A stretch of DNA of 64,000 nt from positions 3,712,501 through 3,776,500 of the forward strand of contig NZ_CP030265.1 of assembly GCF_008843145.1 (NCBI RefSeq), given 5' to 3'. The position numbers and the translations under genes were made by a program. Positions 25,023 through 35,753 of this stretch are shown here, piece by piece. Each line of letters begins with the position of its first letter. Position 1 is the stretch's first letter. Under the pieces are notes generated by a model. That model saw nothing but the letters and a program-made list of their open reading frames with translations, was not told the DNA's origin and searched no databases. This stretch comes from Skermanella pratensis (GTDB lineage: Bacteria > Pseudomonadota > Alphaproteobacteria > Azospirillales > Azospirillaceae).

Positions 25023-26381
25023 ATGAACCTCGCGTCCAAGCTTCTCGAACGGGCCTCGGCTACCGGGCCGGTCCGGGTCGGCATCATCGGAGCCGGCAAG
25101 TTCGGTTCGATGGTGCTTTCCCAGGCCCAGAAGATCGAAGGGTTCCATGTGGTCGGCGTCGTCGATCTCGACGTCGCCAAGGCGCGGGAGTCGATGAAGC
25201 GGGTCGGCTGGCCGCAGGAGCGCTGCAGCGCCGCGAGCATGGGCGAGGCGATCCGAAAAGGAACCACCTGCGTGACCGACGACGTCGCCGTCCTGATGGG
25301 ATGCGAAGAGGTCGAGTGCATCATTGAGGCAACCGGACACCCGATCGCCGGCGTTCGCCACGCCATGGCGGCGATCGACCACGGCAAGCACATCGTCATG
25401 GTCAACGTCGAGGCCGACGTGCTCTGCGGGCCGCTGCTCGCCGAACGCGCCAGGGCCAGGGGGCTGGTCTATTCCATGGCCTACGGGGACCAGCCGGCGC
25501 TGATCTGCGAACTGGTCGACTGGGTCCATGCCTGCGGGTTCGAACTGACGAGCGCCGGCAAGGGCATGAACTTCGAGCCGCGCTACCGCTACTCGACGCC
25601 CGACACGGTCTGGAGCTTCTTCGGGTGGACGGAAGAAGAGGTGGCGAAGGGCGACTTCAATCCAAAGATGTACAATTCCTTCACCGACGGCACCAAGGCG
25701 GCGATCGAGATGGCGGCCGTCGCGAACGGCACCGGCCTCGACTGCCCCGACGACGGCCTCGCCTTCCCTCCCGCCGGTCTCCACGACCTGGCGCGCGTCT
25801 TCCGCCCGGCATCGGACGGCGGACGCCTGGCCCGCAGCGGCCTCGTTGACATCGCCGCGAGCCAGGAGCCGGACGGCAGGGAGGTCATGAACAACATCCG
25901 CTACGGCGTCTTCGTGACGTTCAAGGCGCACAACGAATACTCCCGCGCCTGCTTCAAGCAGTACGGGCTGCTGACCGATCCGTCCGGCTGGTACGCCTCG
26001 ATGTGGCGGCCCTTCCACATCATCGGCCTGGAAACCTCCGTCAGCGTCCTGTCCGCCGTCCTGCGCGGCGAGGCGACAGGCTCGTCCAAGGAGTTCCGCG
26101 GCGACGCCGTGGCGACCGCCAAGCGCGACCTGAAAGCCGGCGAAATGCTCGACGGCGAGGGCGGGTATGCGGTGTGGGCGAATGCCATTCCGGCCACGCG
26201 CAGCCTTGAGGCATCGGCGCTCCCGATCGGCCTCGCCCACAATGTCAAGCTGAAGCGGCCGGTGGCGCAGGATACCATCGTCAGCTTCGATGACGTGGAG
26301 TTGGTCAGCGACCTGGATGTGGTCGATCTCCGCCGGACCATGGAACGGCAGTTCGGCAAGACAAAGAGCGAGGCGGCATAG
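25023..26381 (+). CDS. NAD(P)-binding oxidoreductase with C-terminal SAF domain (COG4091 type)
   Basis: A 452-residue protein. The N-terminal Rossmann domain begins VRVGIIGAGKFGSMVLSQAQ (residues 17-36), then VVGVVDLDVAKAR, as in homoserine-dehydrogenase-like enzymes. Residues about 130-350 are the catalytic region, and a SAF domain follows (LKAGEMLDGEGGYAVW and on, 370-440). The layout matches predicted homoserine dehydrogenase with SAF domain, COG4091, which often sits beside TRAP transporters and probably oxidises a sugar acid or hydroxy acid; the exact reaction is not known to me. It opens an operon with a TRAP transporter (58-base gap to the binding protein). Confidence 0.85.
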   Translation: MNLASKLLERASATGPVRVGIIGAGKFGSMVLSQAQKIEGFHVVGVVDLDVAKARESMKRVGWPQERCSAASMGEAIRKGTTCVTDDVAVLMGCEEVECIIEATGHPIAGVRHAMAAIDHGKHIVMVNVEADVLCGPLLAERARARGLVYSMAYGDQPALICELVDWVHACGFELTSAGKGMNFEPRYRYSTPDTVWSFFGWTEEEVAKGDFNPKMYNSFTDGTKAAIEMAAVANGTGLDCPDDGLAFPPAGLHDLARVFRPASDGGRLARSGLVDIAASQEPDGREVMNNIRYGVFVTFKAHNEYSRACFKQYGLLTDPSGWYASMWRPFHIIGLETSVSVLSAVLRGEATGSSKEFRGDAVATAKRDLKAGEMLDGEGGYAVWANAIPATRSLEASALPIGLAHNVKLKRPVAQDTIVSFDDVELVSDLDVVDLRRTMERQFGKTKSEAA

Positions 26382-26439
26382 GTTTCCACGAACGCGCAAA
26401 CCCAGGCCAAAAAGCCGGGCCAAAACAGGGAGGAAAGCA

Positions 26440-27465
26440 ATGGACAAGTCAGCTGAAGGATTTAACCGCCGGTCGGTTCTGGCGTTCGGCGCCGCAGCCG
26501 CGGCGCTCACGGTGATCCGGCCGGGTTCCGCCCGCGCGGCGGCCACGATCAGGCTGGCTGTCGCGGACCCCGCCGGCTCGTCGGTTGGCAAGGCCGCGGC
26601 GCGGTTCGCGGAGCTGGTCCGGGACGCGACCGGCGGTGCCGTGCAGATCATGGTCTTTCCCGACGGCGTCCTGTTCGGCAACGACCAGAACGCGGCCGTG
26701 AACCAGCTCGGCAGCGGCGCGCTCGACGGGCTGATCCTGGCAAGCAGCGTCTACGCCTCGTTCGAGCCGCGCATGAACGCGGTCAGCCTGCCCTACCTGT
26801 TCTCCGACTACGACCAGCTCAGGAGCTATCTCGCCGGCGCGCCCGGACAGGAACTGCTCGGTTCGCTCGACCGCTTCAAGGTCGTCGGCCTCGGCATGAT
26901 GCTGCGGACCTTCCGTAACACGACGACGCGGGACCGGGCGATCACCCGGGTGGAGGACTTCCAGGGTCTCAAGGTGCGCGTTCCGAACAACCAGCTCTTC
27001 GTCCGGCTGTTCAGGGCGCTCAACGCCAACCCGACGCCTATGGCCTTCTCGGAGGTCTACACCGCGCTCCAGCTGGGCGCGATCGACGGCCAGGAGAATC
27101 CCGTCGAAGTGCCGCTCAACAACCGGTTCTACGAGGTCCAGAAGCACCTGAACCTGACCCGGCACGTGGCGGACTCCTACCTGCTCGGGCTCAGCCGCCC
27201 CGCGTGGCAGCGCATTCCGGAAAACCAGCGGGAGAACGTGCGCGCCGCCGCGGCGAAGATGGCCGAGGAGCACGATGAGAACGAGATCCGGCAGGAGGCT
27301 TCGATCATCGCCGCGCTCCGCGAGAAGGGCATGACGGTGAACGAGCTTGGAGCCGGAGAACCCCAGAAGCTCCAGCAGATCGCGGCCGGCCTCTATCCCG
27401 AGTTCTCCGACAGCATCGGGAAGGAGTTCCTGGACAAGAGCCTTGCCTTCGTGGGCAAGTCGTGA
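26440..27465 (+). CDS. TRAP transporter substrate-binding protein (DctP), system 1
   Basis: A 341-residue periplasmic binding protein. A twin-arginine-like signal (NRRSVLAFGAAAAALTV) ends near SARAAA, residue about 31. The body has DctP landmarks: FPDGVLFGND, NPTPMAFSEVYTALQLGAID and GQENP, with the conserved arginine in GLKVRVPNN that usually binds the substrate carboxylate. The substrate is probably a carboxylic acid that the upstream SAF oxidoreductase handles. GGGAGGAAAGC precedes ATG 26440. The 3' end overlaps the DctQ gene by GTGA. Confidence 0.93.
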   Translation: MDKSAEGFNRRSVLAFGAAAAALTVIRPGSARAAATIRLAVADPAGSSVGKAAARFAELVRDATGGAVQIMVFPDGVLFGNDQNAAVNQLGSGALDGLILASSVYASFEPRMNAVSLPYLFSDYDQLRSYLAGAPGQELLGSLDRFKVVGLGMMLRTFRNTTTRDRAITRVEDFQGLKVRVPNNQLFVRLFRALNANPTPMAFSEVYTALQLGAIDGQENPVEVPLNNRFYEVQKHLNLTRHVADSYLLGLSRPAWQRIPENQRENVRAAAAKMAEEHDENEIRQEASIIAALREKGMTVNELGAGEPQKLQQIAAGLYPEFSDSIGKEFLDKSLAFVGKS

Positions 27466-28010
27466 CCAGCGTCGGTTATCGGCAGATGCGGCGGCAACGG
27501 GCGAACCTCGACCACCTGATCTGGCGAGCGGTCGACGCCTTGCTCTTCGTGATCGTGCTGGGCCTGGTGGTCACGGTCTCGTGCCAGGCGTTGAGCCGCC
27601 TGACCGGCGCTTCCGCCCCGTGGACCGAGGAGCTGTCGCGTTTCCTGTTCATCTGGACGGCATTCCTCGGCATGGCGACGGGTTTCCGGCGAGGGGAGCA
27701 CCCCAGCATCACCTTCCTGATCGACGCCCTGCCGGGTTGGGCCCGGACGGTCTCGCATTGCCTGACCGCCGTCTCGACCACCGTCCTGTTCGCCATCATA
27801 GGCTGGAACGCCGTCGGGCTGCTGACGCAGCAGATGGATTTCGGCGAGACGTCCCCCGTGCTCGGCATCGGCATGTGGATCGCGACGGTGCCGCTGATCC
27901 TGGGGTCGGTCCTCGCCATAGCGGGCTGCCTGACCGAGGTCCTCGGCAAGACCGAGGCCCGGCACGGCGGAACCGACGCCACCAGCCTCGACCGGGAGAG
28001 CGGTCCATGA
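27462..28010 (+). CDS. TRAP transporter small membrane subunit (DctQ), system 1
   Basis: A 182-residue membrane protein with four predicted transmembrane helices, the standard DctQ topology. The conserved family stretch PWTEELSRFLFIWTAFLGMA begins at about residue 53, followed by RRGEHPSITFLIDALP. It starts at GTG 27462, overlapping the DctP stop, and overlaps the DctM start by ATGA, so the three subunits are translationally coupled. It has no transport activity alone. Confidence 0.93.
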   Translation: MTSVGYRQMRRQRANLDHLIWRAVDALLFVIVLGLVVTVSCQALSRLTGASAPWTEELSRFLFIWTAFLGMATGFRRGEHPSITFLIDALPGWARTVSHCLTAVSTTVLFAIIGWNAVGLLTQQMDFGETSPVLGIGMWIATVPLILGSVLAIAGCLTEVLGKTEARHGGTDATSLDRESGP

Positions 28011-29278
28011 GCCTCATCCTGCTGACGATCTTCCTCGGGCTTGCGTTTCTCGGCGTGCCGCTGGCCGTGGCGCTCGGCCTCGGTGCGGCGGCCACGCTCT
28101 GGTACCACGACCTGCCGCTCTCCATGGTGACGCAGTCGATGGCGACCTCGATCAACTCCTTCCTGCTGATCGCGGTGCCCCTGTTCGTCCTGGCCGGCCA
28201 CATCATGGAACGGGGCGGCCTTTCGGAGCGCATCTTCAGCGCCGCCGAGGCCTGCGTCGGGCGCTTCAGGGGCGGTCTCGGCCATGTCAACATCCTGTCC
28301 AGCTTCGTCTTCGGGGGGATCTCGGGCTCGTCGGTGGCCGACATCGCCAGCATCGGGCGAATCACCATCGGCGCGATGACGGCCCGGAACTATCCCCGCC
28401 CCTACTCCGCCGCCCTGACCCTGATCACCTCGACGCTCGCGACACTGGTGCCGCCGAGCATCCTCATGATCGTCGCGGCCGCGGCGGCGGGACAGTCCGT
28501 CGGGCAGGCGCTGGCGGGGGGCCTCGGGCCCGGCATCCTGCTGGTCGTGGCGCTGCTCGTCTACAACGCCGTGGTATCGAAGGCGAAGGGCTACGGGACG
28601 CTGCTCCCGTTCGACCCCTGGGCCAACCTGAAGGCCATCGCGCGGGCCCTGCCCTCCCTTGGCGCGCCGGTCATCATCCTGACCGCGATGTTCACCGGGA
28701 TCGTCACCCCGACCGAAGCGGCCGCCCTGGCGGTGCTCTATACGCTGGGCGTCGGATTCCTGGTACACCGCGAGATCGCCCTGGCCGACCTGCCGGAACT
28801 GCTCATCGGCGCCGGCCGGACCGCGGGGACGGTTCTCCTGATCCTGATGGTCGCCAGCACGGCCACATACGTCTTCACCATCGACATGCTGCCGTCCAAG
28901 GCGTCGTCGTCGATCATGGCGCTGACCACCGACCCGAGGCTGGTGCTCCTGCTGATGGGCCTGATCTTCCTGGCCGTCGGCATGCTGATGGACATCGTGG
29001 CGGCGGCCCTGATGCTGATTCCGATCCTGATGCCGGCCGCCATCCAAGTTGGTGTCGATCCGCTGCACTTCATCGTCTTCATGGTCGCGGCCCTCGCGAT
29101 GGGGCTGGCGACTCCGCCGGTGGGGACCTGCCTGTTCGCCACGGCCCAGGTTTCCGGAGTTCCCATCGAACGCCTCGCCCTGGCTGCGGCGCCCTTCTAC
29201 CTGGTCAACATCGTCGTCCTGACGCTGATCGCCTTCGTGCCGCAGGTGGTGCTGTGGCCGGCGCAGTTTCTCACATAA
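28007..29278 (+). CDS. TRAP transporter large membrane subunit (DctM), system 1
   Basis: A 423-residue integral membrane protein of about 11-12 helices, the usual DctM size. Conserved features include FVFGGISGSSVADIASIG (the first helical hairpin) and VTPTEAAALAVLYTL, and GLATPPVGTCLF in the second half. It carries the ion-coupled uptake step, using Na+ in known members. It starts with ATG 28007, overlapping DctQ, and ends the operon; a 126-base gap follows before the EamA gene. Confidence 0.95.
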   Translation: MSLILLTIFLGLAFLGVPLAVALGLGAAATLWYHDLPLSMVTQSMATSINSFLLIAVPLFVLAGHIMERGGLSERIFSAAEACVGRFRGGLGHVNILSSFVFGGISGSSVADIASIGRITIGAMTARNYPRPYSAALTLITSTLATLVPPSILMIVAAAAAGQSVGQALAGGLGPGILLVVALLVYNAVVSKAKGYGTLLPFDPWANLKAIARALPSLGAPVIILTAMFTGIVTPTEAAALAVLYTLGVGFLVHREIALADLPELLIGAGRTAGTVLLILMVASTATYVFTIDMLPSKASSSIMALTTDPRLVLLLMGLIFLAVGMLMDIVAAALMLIPILMPAAIQVGVDPLHFIVFMVAALAMGLATPPVGTCLFATAQVSGVPIERLALAAAPFYLVNIVVLTLIAFVPQVVLWPAQFLT

Positions 29279-29404
29279 GAACGATCCGGGGAGCCCGGCG
29301 GCGCGTCCGCCGCGACGCATGGCTGGGTTCTCCGGTCTCGCCCAGGAGCATCGGCATCGGCTATCGAGAAGGCGATACTCCGTTGCTCAAGGAATGATGC
29401 CGCC

Positions 29405-30298
29405 GTGCCTTCCAAAAACCGCCTCTTCGACCAGGTGTGGCTTCTGCTGATGCTGCCGCCGCTGTTCTGGGCCAGCAACGCCATCGTGGGCCGGGCCGTG
29501 GCCGGCACGGTGCCGCCGGTAGGCCTGGCGTTCTGGCGGTGGACGCTGGGTGCGCTGCTGATCCTCCCCTTCGCGTGGCGGCACCTGAGGGCCGACTCCG
29601 ATGTGCTGAAACGGCACTGGGCGGTGGTATGCGCGCTGGCCCTGCTGGGCATCGCCGTCTTCAACACCCTGGTCTATCTCGGCCTGAACACCACGTCGGT
29701 GCTGAACGCGGTCATGATCCAGACGGGTATTCCGCCGCTGATCGTGCTGATGAGCTTCCTGATGTTCCGGGACCGCGTTTCCGCCCTGCAAGGGGCGGGT
29801 ATCGCGCTGTCGCTCGCGGGGGCGCTGACGCTGATCTCCAAGGGCGACCCCGGCGCGCTGATCCGGCTGGACCTCAATCCCGGCGATCTCTGGATCTTCG
29901 TGGCGGTGATCTGCTATGCGGGCTACACGGCCCTGCTGAGGCGGCGCCCGGCGGTCCATGCGTTCAGCTTCCTGTTCGCGACCTTCGCGGCCGGCGCCGC
30001 CATGATCCTGCCCTTCTACGTGGGGGAGACACTCGGCGGCCAGCCGTACGAGGTGACGGCGCTGGCGGTCGGGGCCACCGTCTACGTGGCGCTGTTCCCG
30101 TCGATCCTGGCCTATCTCTGCTTCAACCGCCTGGTGGCGGTGGCGGGACCGAACCGCGCCGGGATGTGCATCCATCTGGTGCCGGTTTTCGGAACGGTGC
30201 TGGCGATCCTGTTCCTGGGGGAAACGCTCCATGTCTTCCATGTCGCGGGCATCGCGCTGATCGCGGTCGGGATCGTGCTGGCGACGCGCCGCCGATGA
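29405..30298 (+). CDS. EamA/DMT family transporter
   Basis: A 297-residue drug/metabolite transporter family protein with ten predicted helices in two EamA repeats (about 10-145 and 160-295). The first repeat starts PPLFWASNAIVGRAVAG and the second includes GPNRAGMCIHLVPVFGT. Members export metabolites or amino acids; the substrate cannot be told. The start is GTG 29405, with AAGGAA about 12 bases upstream. It is on the plus strand between two TRAP operons with spaces on both sides, so it may be transcribed alone. Confidence 0.9.
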   Translation: MPSKNRLFDQVWLLLMLPPLFWASNAIVGRAVAGTVPPVGLAFWRWTLGALLILPFAWRHLRADSDVLKRHWAVVCALALLGIAVFNTLVYLGLNTTSVLNAVMIQTGIPPLIVLMSFLMFRDRVSALQGAGIALSLAGALTLISKGDPGALIRLDLNPGDLWIFVAVICYAGYTALLRRRPAVHAFSFLFATFAAGAAMILPFYVGETLGGQPYEVTALAVGATVYVALFPSILAYLCFNRLVAVAGPNRAGMCIHLVPVFGTVLAILFLGETLHVFHVAGIALIAVGIVLATRRR

Positions 30299-30483
30299 AA
30301 CGGCCGTCAAACCAGGAAATTCCCACGTCATACCAAAGCAATACTGCCCTTCATGGTACCCGGCATCGACGGAAGAGTTTCCCACGAAACATAGACGACG
30401 CATAAGGACAGTTCCTACAATCTCCCGCAGGAATCATGACGCCGCGCGGGACCCAGGCGGACAACCATCAGGATCGAATCACG

Positions 30484-31044
30484 ATGACCCAGTCTCCGAA
30501 CCATTCGGCCCCAGGCCAACCGGCCGTTTCCCCCATCAACGAAAGATGGGCTCCCTACCGGCACCCGCAGCCGGTGGATTCCCCGCCCGAGCTGGTGATC
30601 CCCAATGCGATCCCCACCGACGAGCGCATCTGGGTTCCGGTCGAGGAGAATGTCTGGTTCCGGCCCCTGCTGCTCGCCGCGTCGCGCGGCTACTGGATGA
30701 ACCTGCTGCGCGTCAGGAAGGCCGGCGTGCTGTCCCGCCATCGCCATCCCCAGCCCGTGCACGCCTTCGTCCTCAAGGGCGAGTGGCGCTATCTGGAGCA
30801 TGACTGGGTCGCGACCGAGGGCTCCTATGCCTATGAGGCGCCGGGCGAAACCCACACGCTGGTGGTCGACCCCCACGTGGAGGAAATGATCACCCTGTTC
30901 CAGGTCAACGGCGCCATGATCTATGTGGACCCGGACGGCAAGACGCTGGGCTACGACGACGTGTTCACCCGCATCGAGAAGTGCCGGGCCTATTATTCCA
31001 CCAACGGTCTGGGAGCCGACTATATCGACCAGTTCATCCGTTAG
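30484..31044 (+). CDS. Cupin protein of the 2,4'-dihydroxyacetophenone dioxygenase type
   Basis: A 186-residue single-domain cupin. The metal motif has SRHRHPQPVHAFVLKGEW (His residues about 80-87, with a later H in PGETHTLVVDPH). The order ENVWFRPL, GYWMNLLRVRKAGV, WRYLEHDWVATEGSYAYEAP matches proteins annotated as 2,4'-dihydroxyacetophenone dioxygenase family, an iron enzyme cleaving a C-C bond next to a keto group. In a sugar-acid operon the true substrate is probably aliphatic. I start at ATG 30484 with AGGA upstream. It leads the second TRAP operon. Confidence 0.83.
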   Translation: MTQSPNHSAPGQPAVSPINERWAPYRHPQPVDSPPELVIPNAIPTDERIWVPVEENVWFRPLLLAASRGYWMNLLRVRKAGVLSRHRHPQPVHAFVLKGEWRYLEHDWVATEGSYAYEAPGETHTLVVDPHVEEMITLFQVNGAMIYVDPDGKTLGYDDVFTRIEKCRAYYSTNGLGADYIDQFIR

Positions 31045-32226
<1,182 letters not shown>

Positions 32227-32343
32227 TCGGCACGACCGACCTGAGCCCGCAGGGCCTCGAAGACGTCCCGGCCCCTGGCCGGGGCGGCGAGCGATTCCAT
32301 CGCCAGCAGCACAGTTCCCATCCATCCAGCCGGTACCAGCACC

Positions 32344-33477
32344 ATGTCGATGATCTCCTACCTGACGACAATCCGTTTCGAATTCGGCGCCATCAACGGC
32401 ATCCAGCAGGACCTGACCGATCTCGGGATCCGCAAGCCCCTGATCATCGCCGACGAGGGGGTGGTGAAAGCCGGACTCGTCGGCAGGATCACCGCCCTGT
32501 TGGAAGGCGGCGGCGGACTGCCCGTTTTCACCGGCACGCCGACGAACCCGACCCAGGAAGCGGTCGAGGCGGCGCTGTCGATGTATCGCGAGCAGGGCTG
32601 CGACGGCCTGATCGCGGTGGGCGGCGGCTCCCCGATCGACCTTGCCAAGGGCGTTGCCCTGCTGGCTTCCCATGACGGTCCGCTCGAACACTATGCCGCC
32701 ATCCTCGGCGGCATTCCCCGGATCACCTCGGCCGTCGTGCCGGTCATCGCGGTCCCCACGACGGCCGGCACCGGAAGCGAGGTCGGCCGGGCTTCGCTGA
32801 TCACGCTGAAGGACGGCCGCAAGCTCGGCTTCATCTCCCCGCACCTGATCCCGAAACGGGCGGTCTGCGACCCCGAGCTGACGCTCGGCCTGCCGGCCTG
32901 GCTGACCGCCGCGACCGGCATGGATGCCGTCACCCACTGCGTAGAGACCTATCTCAGCCCCCGCGACAACCCTCCCGCGGAGGCGATCGCCCTGGACGGG
33001 CTGAAGCGGGCGGTCGACAATATCGAGAAGGCCACCGCCGACGGCTCCGACCGCGACGCGCGGTACCAGATGATGATGGCGGCCCTGGAAGGCGGCCTCA
33101 CCTTCCAGAAGGGCCTCGGCGCGGTCCATGCCCTGTCGCATCCCCTGGGAGGGCTCAAGGAAATCTCCCTCCACCACGGCACCCTCAACGCGGTGATCCT
33201 GCCGGCCACCCTGCGGTTCAACCAAAGCAGCGCCGAGGCGAAGTACGCGGCCATCCGCTCCACCCTCGGCCTGGCGCCCGACGCCGATCTGGCCGACTAC
33301 TTCGCCCAGCTCAGCGGCCGGCTCGGCCTGCCGAAGACTTTGAGTGAGATGGGCGTTTCCACCGCCATCGTGCCGGGGATCGCGCGGGCAGCCGTCGAGG
33401 ATCATTCCCACGCGACCAATGCCCGCCCCGCGACGGTCGAGGACTACGAGCGGATGCTGACCGAGGCGATCGGCTGA
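32344..33477 (+). CDS. Iron-containing alcohol dehydrogenase
   Basis: A 377-residue group III metal-dependent alcohol dehydrogenase. It has the NAD site GLIAVGGGSPIDLAKGVAL (about 92-110), PTTAGTGSEVG, and the metal-binding region with AVTHCVETYLSP and GAVHALSHPLGGL. Close members include 4-hydroxybutyrate and lactaldehyde dehydrogenases; the real substrate is unknown. The first residues, MSMISYLTTIRFEFGAI, suit the family. It lies between two TRAP binding protein genes on the plus strand. GCAC-rich leader; no clear ribosome site upstream. Confidence 0.92.
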   Translation: MSMISYLTTIRFEFGAINGIQQDLTDLGIRKPLIIADEGVVKAGLVGRITALLEGGGGLPVFTGTPTNPTQEAVEAALSMYREQGCDGLIAVGGGSPIDLAKGVALLASHDGPLEHYAAILGGIPRITSAVVPVIAVPTTAGTGSEVGRASLITLKDGRKLGFISPHLIPKRAVCDPELTLGLPAWLTAATGMDAVTHCVETYLSPRDNPPAEAIALDGLKRAVDNIEKATADGSDRDARYQMMMAALEGGLTFQKGLGAVHALSHPLGGLKEISLHHGTLNAVILPATLRFNQSSAEAKYAAIRSTLGLAPDADLADYFAQLSGRLGLPKTLSEMGVSTAIVPGIARAAVEDHSHATNARPATVEDYERMLTEAIG

Positions 33478-33530
33478 AGCCCGGCGGCGCTCCACCGGCT
33501 CCCCCATTCTCTCGCGGACAGGAGAACGTG

Positions 33531-34538
33531 ATGTCGACTTCCCAGCACGATGCCCGGGCCGACCGGCTCTGGGTCCCCCTGCTCACCCAGTACCGGCGGC
33601 AGGGCGGCGCGGTCGAGATAGATCCGGACCGTACCGCCGCGCATCTCTCGTTCATCCGGCCCTGGGTCGGCCAGTTCCTTCTAGCCGGCTCCACCGGGGA
33701 CGGCTGGGAGATGAGCCTGGAGCAGCTTCTGGTGCTCGTCCGTCTCACCAGCCGGCGCGATCTCTTCGAGGGCAGCCGGTTCCTCGTCGGAGCACTTCGG
33801 CCGACCACCGAGGGCGTCGTCGAATGGGCGCGGGCAATCGAGAGCACGCTGGACGAGATGAGGACCACCGCCGGCGAGTTCCGCGGCCTGGCGGTCTGCC
33901 CGCCGGTCGATGCCAACGCCAGCCAGTCGGACATCGTCACTCACTACGAGCGGGTCCTCGCGGAAACCCGCAGCGACATCGCGGTCTATCAGTTGCCGCA
34001 GGTCACCCACTGCTCGATCGAGCCGGACACCATGCGTTCGCTCGTGGGAAACCCGCGGATCACCATGTTCAAGGACACCAGCGGAAGCGACGCGGTGGCC
34101 CTGTCGGGGTTCACCGGACCCTTGATGGTGCGGGGAGCGGAAGGCGGTTATGTCGATAATCTGAAGCCGTCCGGACTTTACGACGGATGGCTGCTGAGCA
34201 CCGGCAACGCCTTCGGGTCCCAGCTGCGCCGGATGATCGACCTGCTGGACGCCGGGCGGCAGGAGGAGGCCAAGGCGGTCTCCCGCGTGCTGACGGTCGT
34301 GGTGAACGAAATGTTCCAGGCGGCGGGGAAGCTGCCCTTCGGCAATCCCTTCTCCAATGCGAACCGGGCGGTGGACCATCTCTGGGCCCATGGCGCGGGG
34401 TGGGCCGACGCACCGGCTCCGCTGACCATCTCCGGCAACGAGATCCCGAGGGAGCTGCTTGAAGCCGCGTCGGACATCGTGGGCCGCTTCCCCACCCTGC
34501 CGGAACGGGGGTATCTGGGCCGCGGCAGCGATCGCTGA
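33531..34538 (+). CDS. DapA-family (dihydrodipicolinate synthase-like) lyase
   Basis: A 335-residue class I aldolase/dehydratase of the DapA superfamily. The barrel begins WVPLLTQYRRQGG and has FLLAGSTGDGWEMSLEQ (where DapA has GTTGE) and the Schiff-base lysine in ITMFKDTSGSDAV (about Lys 183). The YQLPQ motif stands where DapA has its catalytic Tyr. Such enzymes cleave or dehydrate keto sugar acids. I start at ATG 33531 with AGGAG 6 bases upstream; GTG 33528 is just before it. It may make the aldehyde for the preceding alcohol dehydrogenase. Substrate unknown. Confidence 0.85.
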   Translation: MSTSQHDARADRLWVPLLTQYRRQGGAVEIDPDRTAAHLSFIRPWVGQFLLAGSTGDGWEMSLEQLLVLVRLTSRRDLFEGSRFLVGALRPTTEGVVEWARAIESTLDEMRTTAGEFRGLAVCPPVDANASQSDIVTHYERVLAETRSDIAVYQLPQVTHCSIEPDTMRSLVGNPRITMFKDTSGSDAVALSGFTGPLMVRGAEGGYVDNLKPSGLYDGWLLSTGNAFGSQLRRMIDLLDAGRQEEAKAVSRVLTVVVNEMFQAAGKLPFGNPFSNANRAVDHLWAHGAGWADAPAPLTISGNEIPRELLEAASDIVGRFPTLPERGYLGRGSDR

Positions 34539-34606
34539 CGCCGACGAGGGATATCCCGGCTCCGGTCAAGACAGCCAGAAACAAACAACAAAGAGGAAAC
34601 AGTCCC

Positions 34607-35710
34607 ATGATGAAACGTCGCGACATGCTGGTCGGCGGCCTGGCGGGCGCTTCCGCCGCCGCCGCGGTAGTGGCAGGCGGTCCCGGTGCCGCGCAGGCGC
34701 AGAGCACCGAGATCAACTGGCGCATGACGTCGAGCTATCCCTCCTCGCTCGACGCCGTCTATGGCGCAGGCGATATCTTCATCAAAGTCCTCGGCGAGAT
34801 CTCCCAGGGGCGCATGCGGATACAGCACTTCGCCGCCGGGGAGATCGTCGGCGGGTTCCAGGCGCTCGACGCCGTCCAGAACGGAACCGTGGAATGCTGC
34901 GACACGGCGCCCTTCTACTATGTCGGCAAGGACCCCTCCTTCGCGTTCGGCGCTTCCGTGCCGTTCGGTCTCAGCACGCGCCAGCAGAACGCCTGGTTCT
35001 TCCAGGCCGGCGGGCTGGAGCTGCTGAACGAACTGTTCAACCAGTACAATGTCGTCGGCATCCCGATCGGCAACACCAATGCCCAGATGGCCGGCTGGTT
35101 CCGCAAGGAGATCAAGTCGGTGGACGACCTGAAGGGCCTGAAGATGCGGATCGGCGGCTTGGCCGGGCAGGTCATCGCCAAGCTGGGCGCGGTGCCGCAG
35201 CAGATCCCGGCGGGCGACATCTATCCGGCCCTCGAACGCGGGACGATCGATGCCGCCGAATGGGTCGGCCCCTATGACGACGAACGGCTCGGCTTCGCCA
35301 AGGTGGCGCCCTATTACTACTATCCGGGTTGGTGGGAAGGCGCCTCCGCCATCTTCCTGTTCATCAACAAGGACAGGTGGGAGGCGCTCTCGCCGCTCGA
35401 TCATGCCCTGATCACCGCGGCGGCGCATCAGGCCAACACGCTGACCATCGCCAAGTACGACCAGGTCAATCCGGGCGCCATCCGCCGCCTCGTCGCCGGA
35501 GGCGCGCAGCTGAGGGCATTCCCGCCCGAGGTGATGGAAGCCTGCCTGAAAGCCGCAAACGAAATGTTCGCCGAGATCAGCGCGCAGAACCCACTGTTCA
35601 AACGCCTCCATGAACATATGACGGCGTTCCGCAACGAGCAGTATCTCTGGCAGCAGATCGCGGAATACAGCTACGAGACGTTCATGATCCGGGCGCGCGG
35701 CCGCGGCTGA
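34607..35710 (+). CDS. TRAP transporter substrate-binding protein, system 2, second copy
   Basis: A 367-residue paralogue of the binding protein at 31138, with the same core segments: [40 protein letters not shown] and PYYYYPGWWEG. The signal (MMKRRDMLVGGLAGASAAAA) ends near AQAQS. It stands just before the membrane genes, in the usual P-Q-M order. Differences lie in the substrate pocket region (IGNTNAQMAGWF against [13 protein letters not shown]), so it may bind a related acid. GAGGAAAC lies upstream of ATG 34607. Confidence 0.93.
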   Translation: MMKRRDMLVGGLAGASAAAAVVAGGPGAAQAQSTEINWRMTSSYPSSLDAVYGAGDIFIKVLGEISQGRMRIQHFAAGEIVGGFQALDAVQNGTVECCDTAPFYYVGKDPSFAFGASVPFGLSTRQQNAWFFQAGGLELLNELFNQYNVVGIPIGNTNAQMAGWFRKEIKSVDDLKGLKMRIGGLAGQVIAKLGAVPQQIPAGDIYPALERGTIDAAEWVGPYDDERLGFAKVAPYYYYPGWWEGASAIFLFINKDRWEALSPLDHALITAAAHQANTLTIAKYDQVNPGAIRRLVAGGAQLRAFPPEVMEACLKAANEMFAEISAQNPLFKRLHEHMTAFRNEQYLWQQIAEYSYETFMIRARGRG

Positions 35711-35753
35711 CCGATCGTTTCTCGGAGCTGGACAAAGTCTCGGGAGGAAACCT

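Noticed and set aside
29279-29404. Possible stem (GGAGCCC...GGGTTCTCC) after the first TRAP operon
   Set aside because: Pairing is partial with a long loop and no T-run; not convincing as a terminator.
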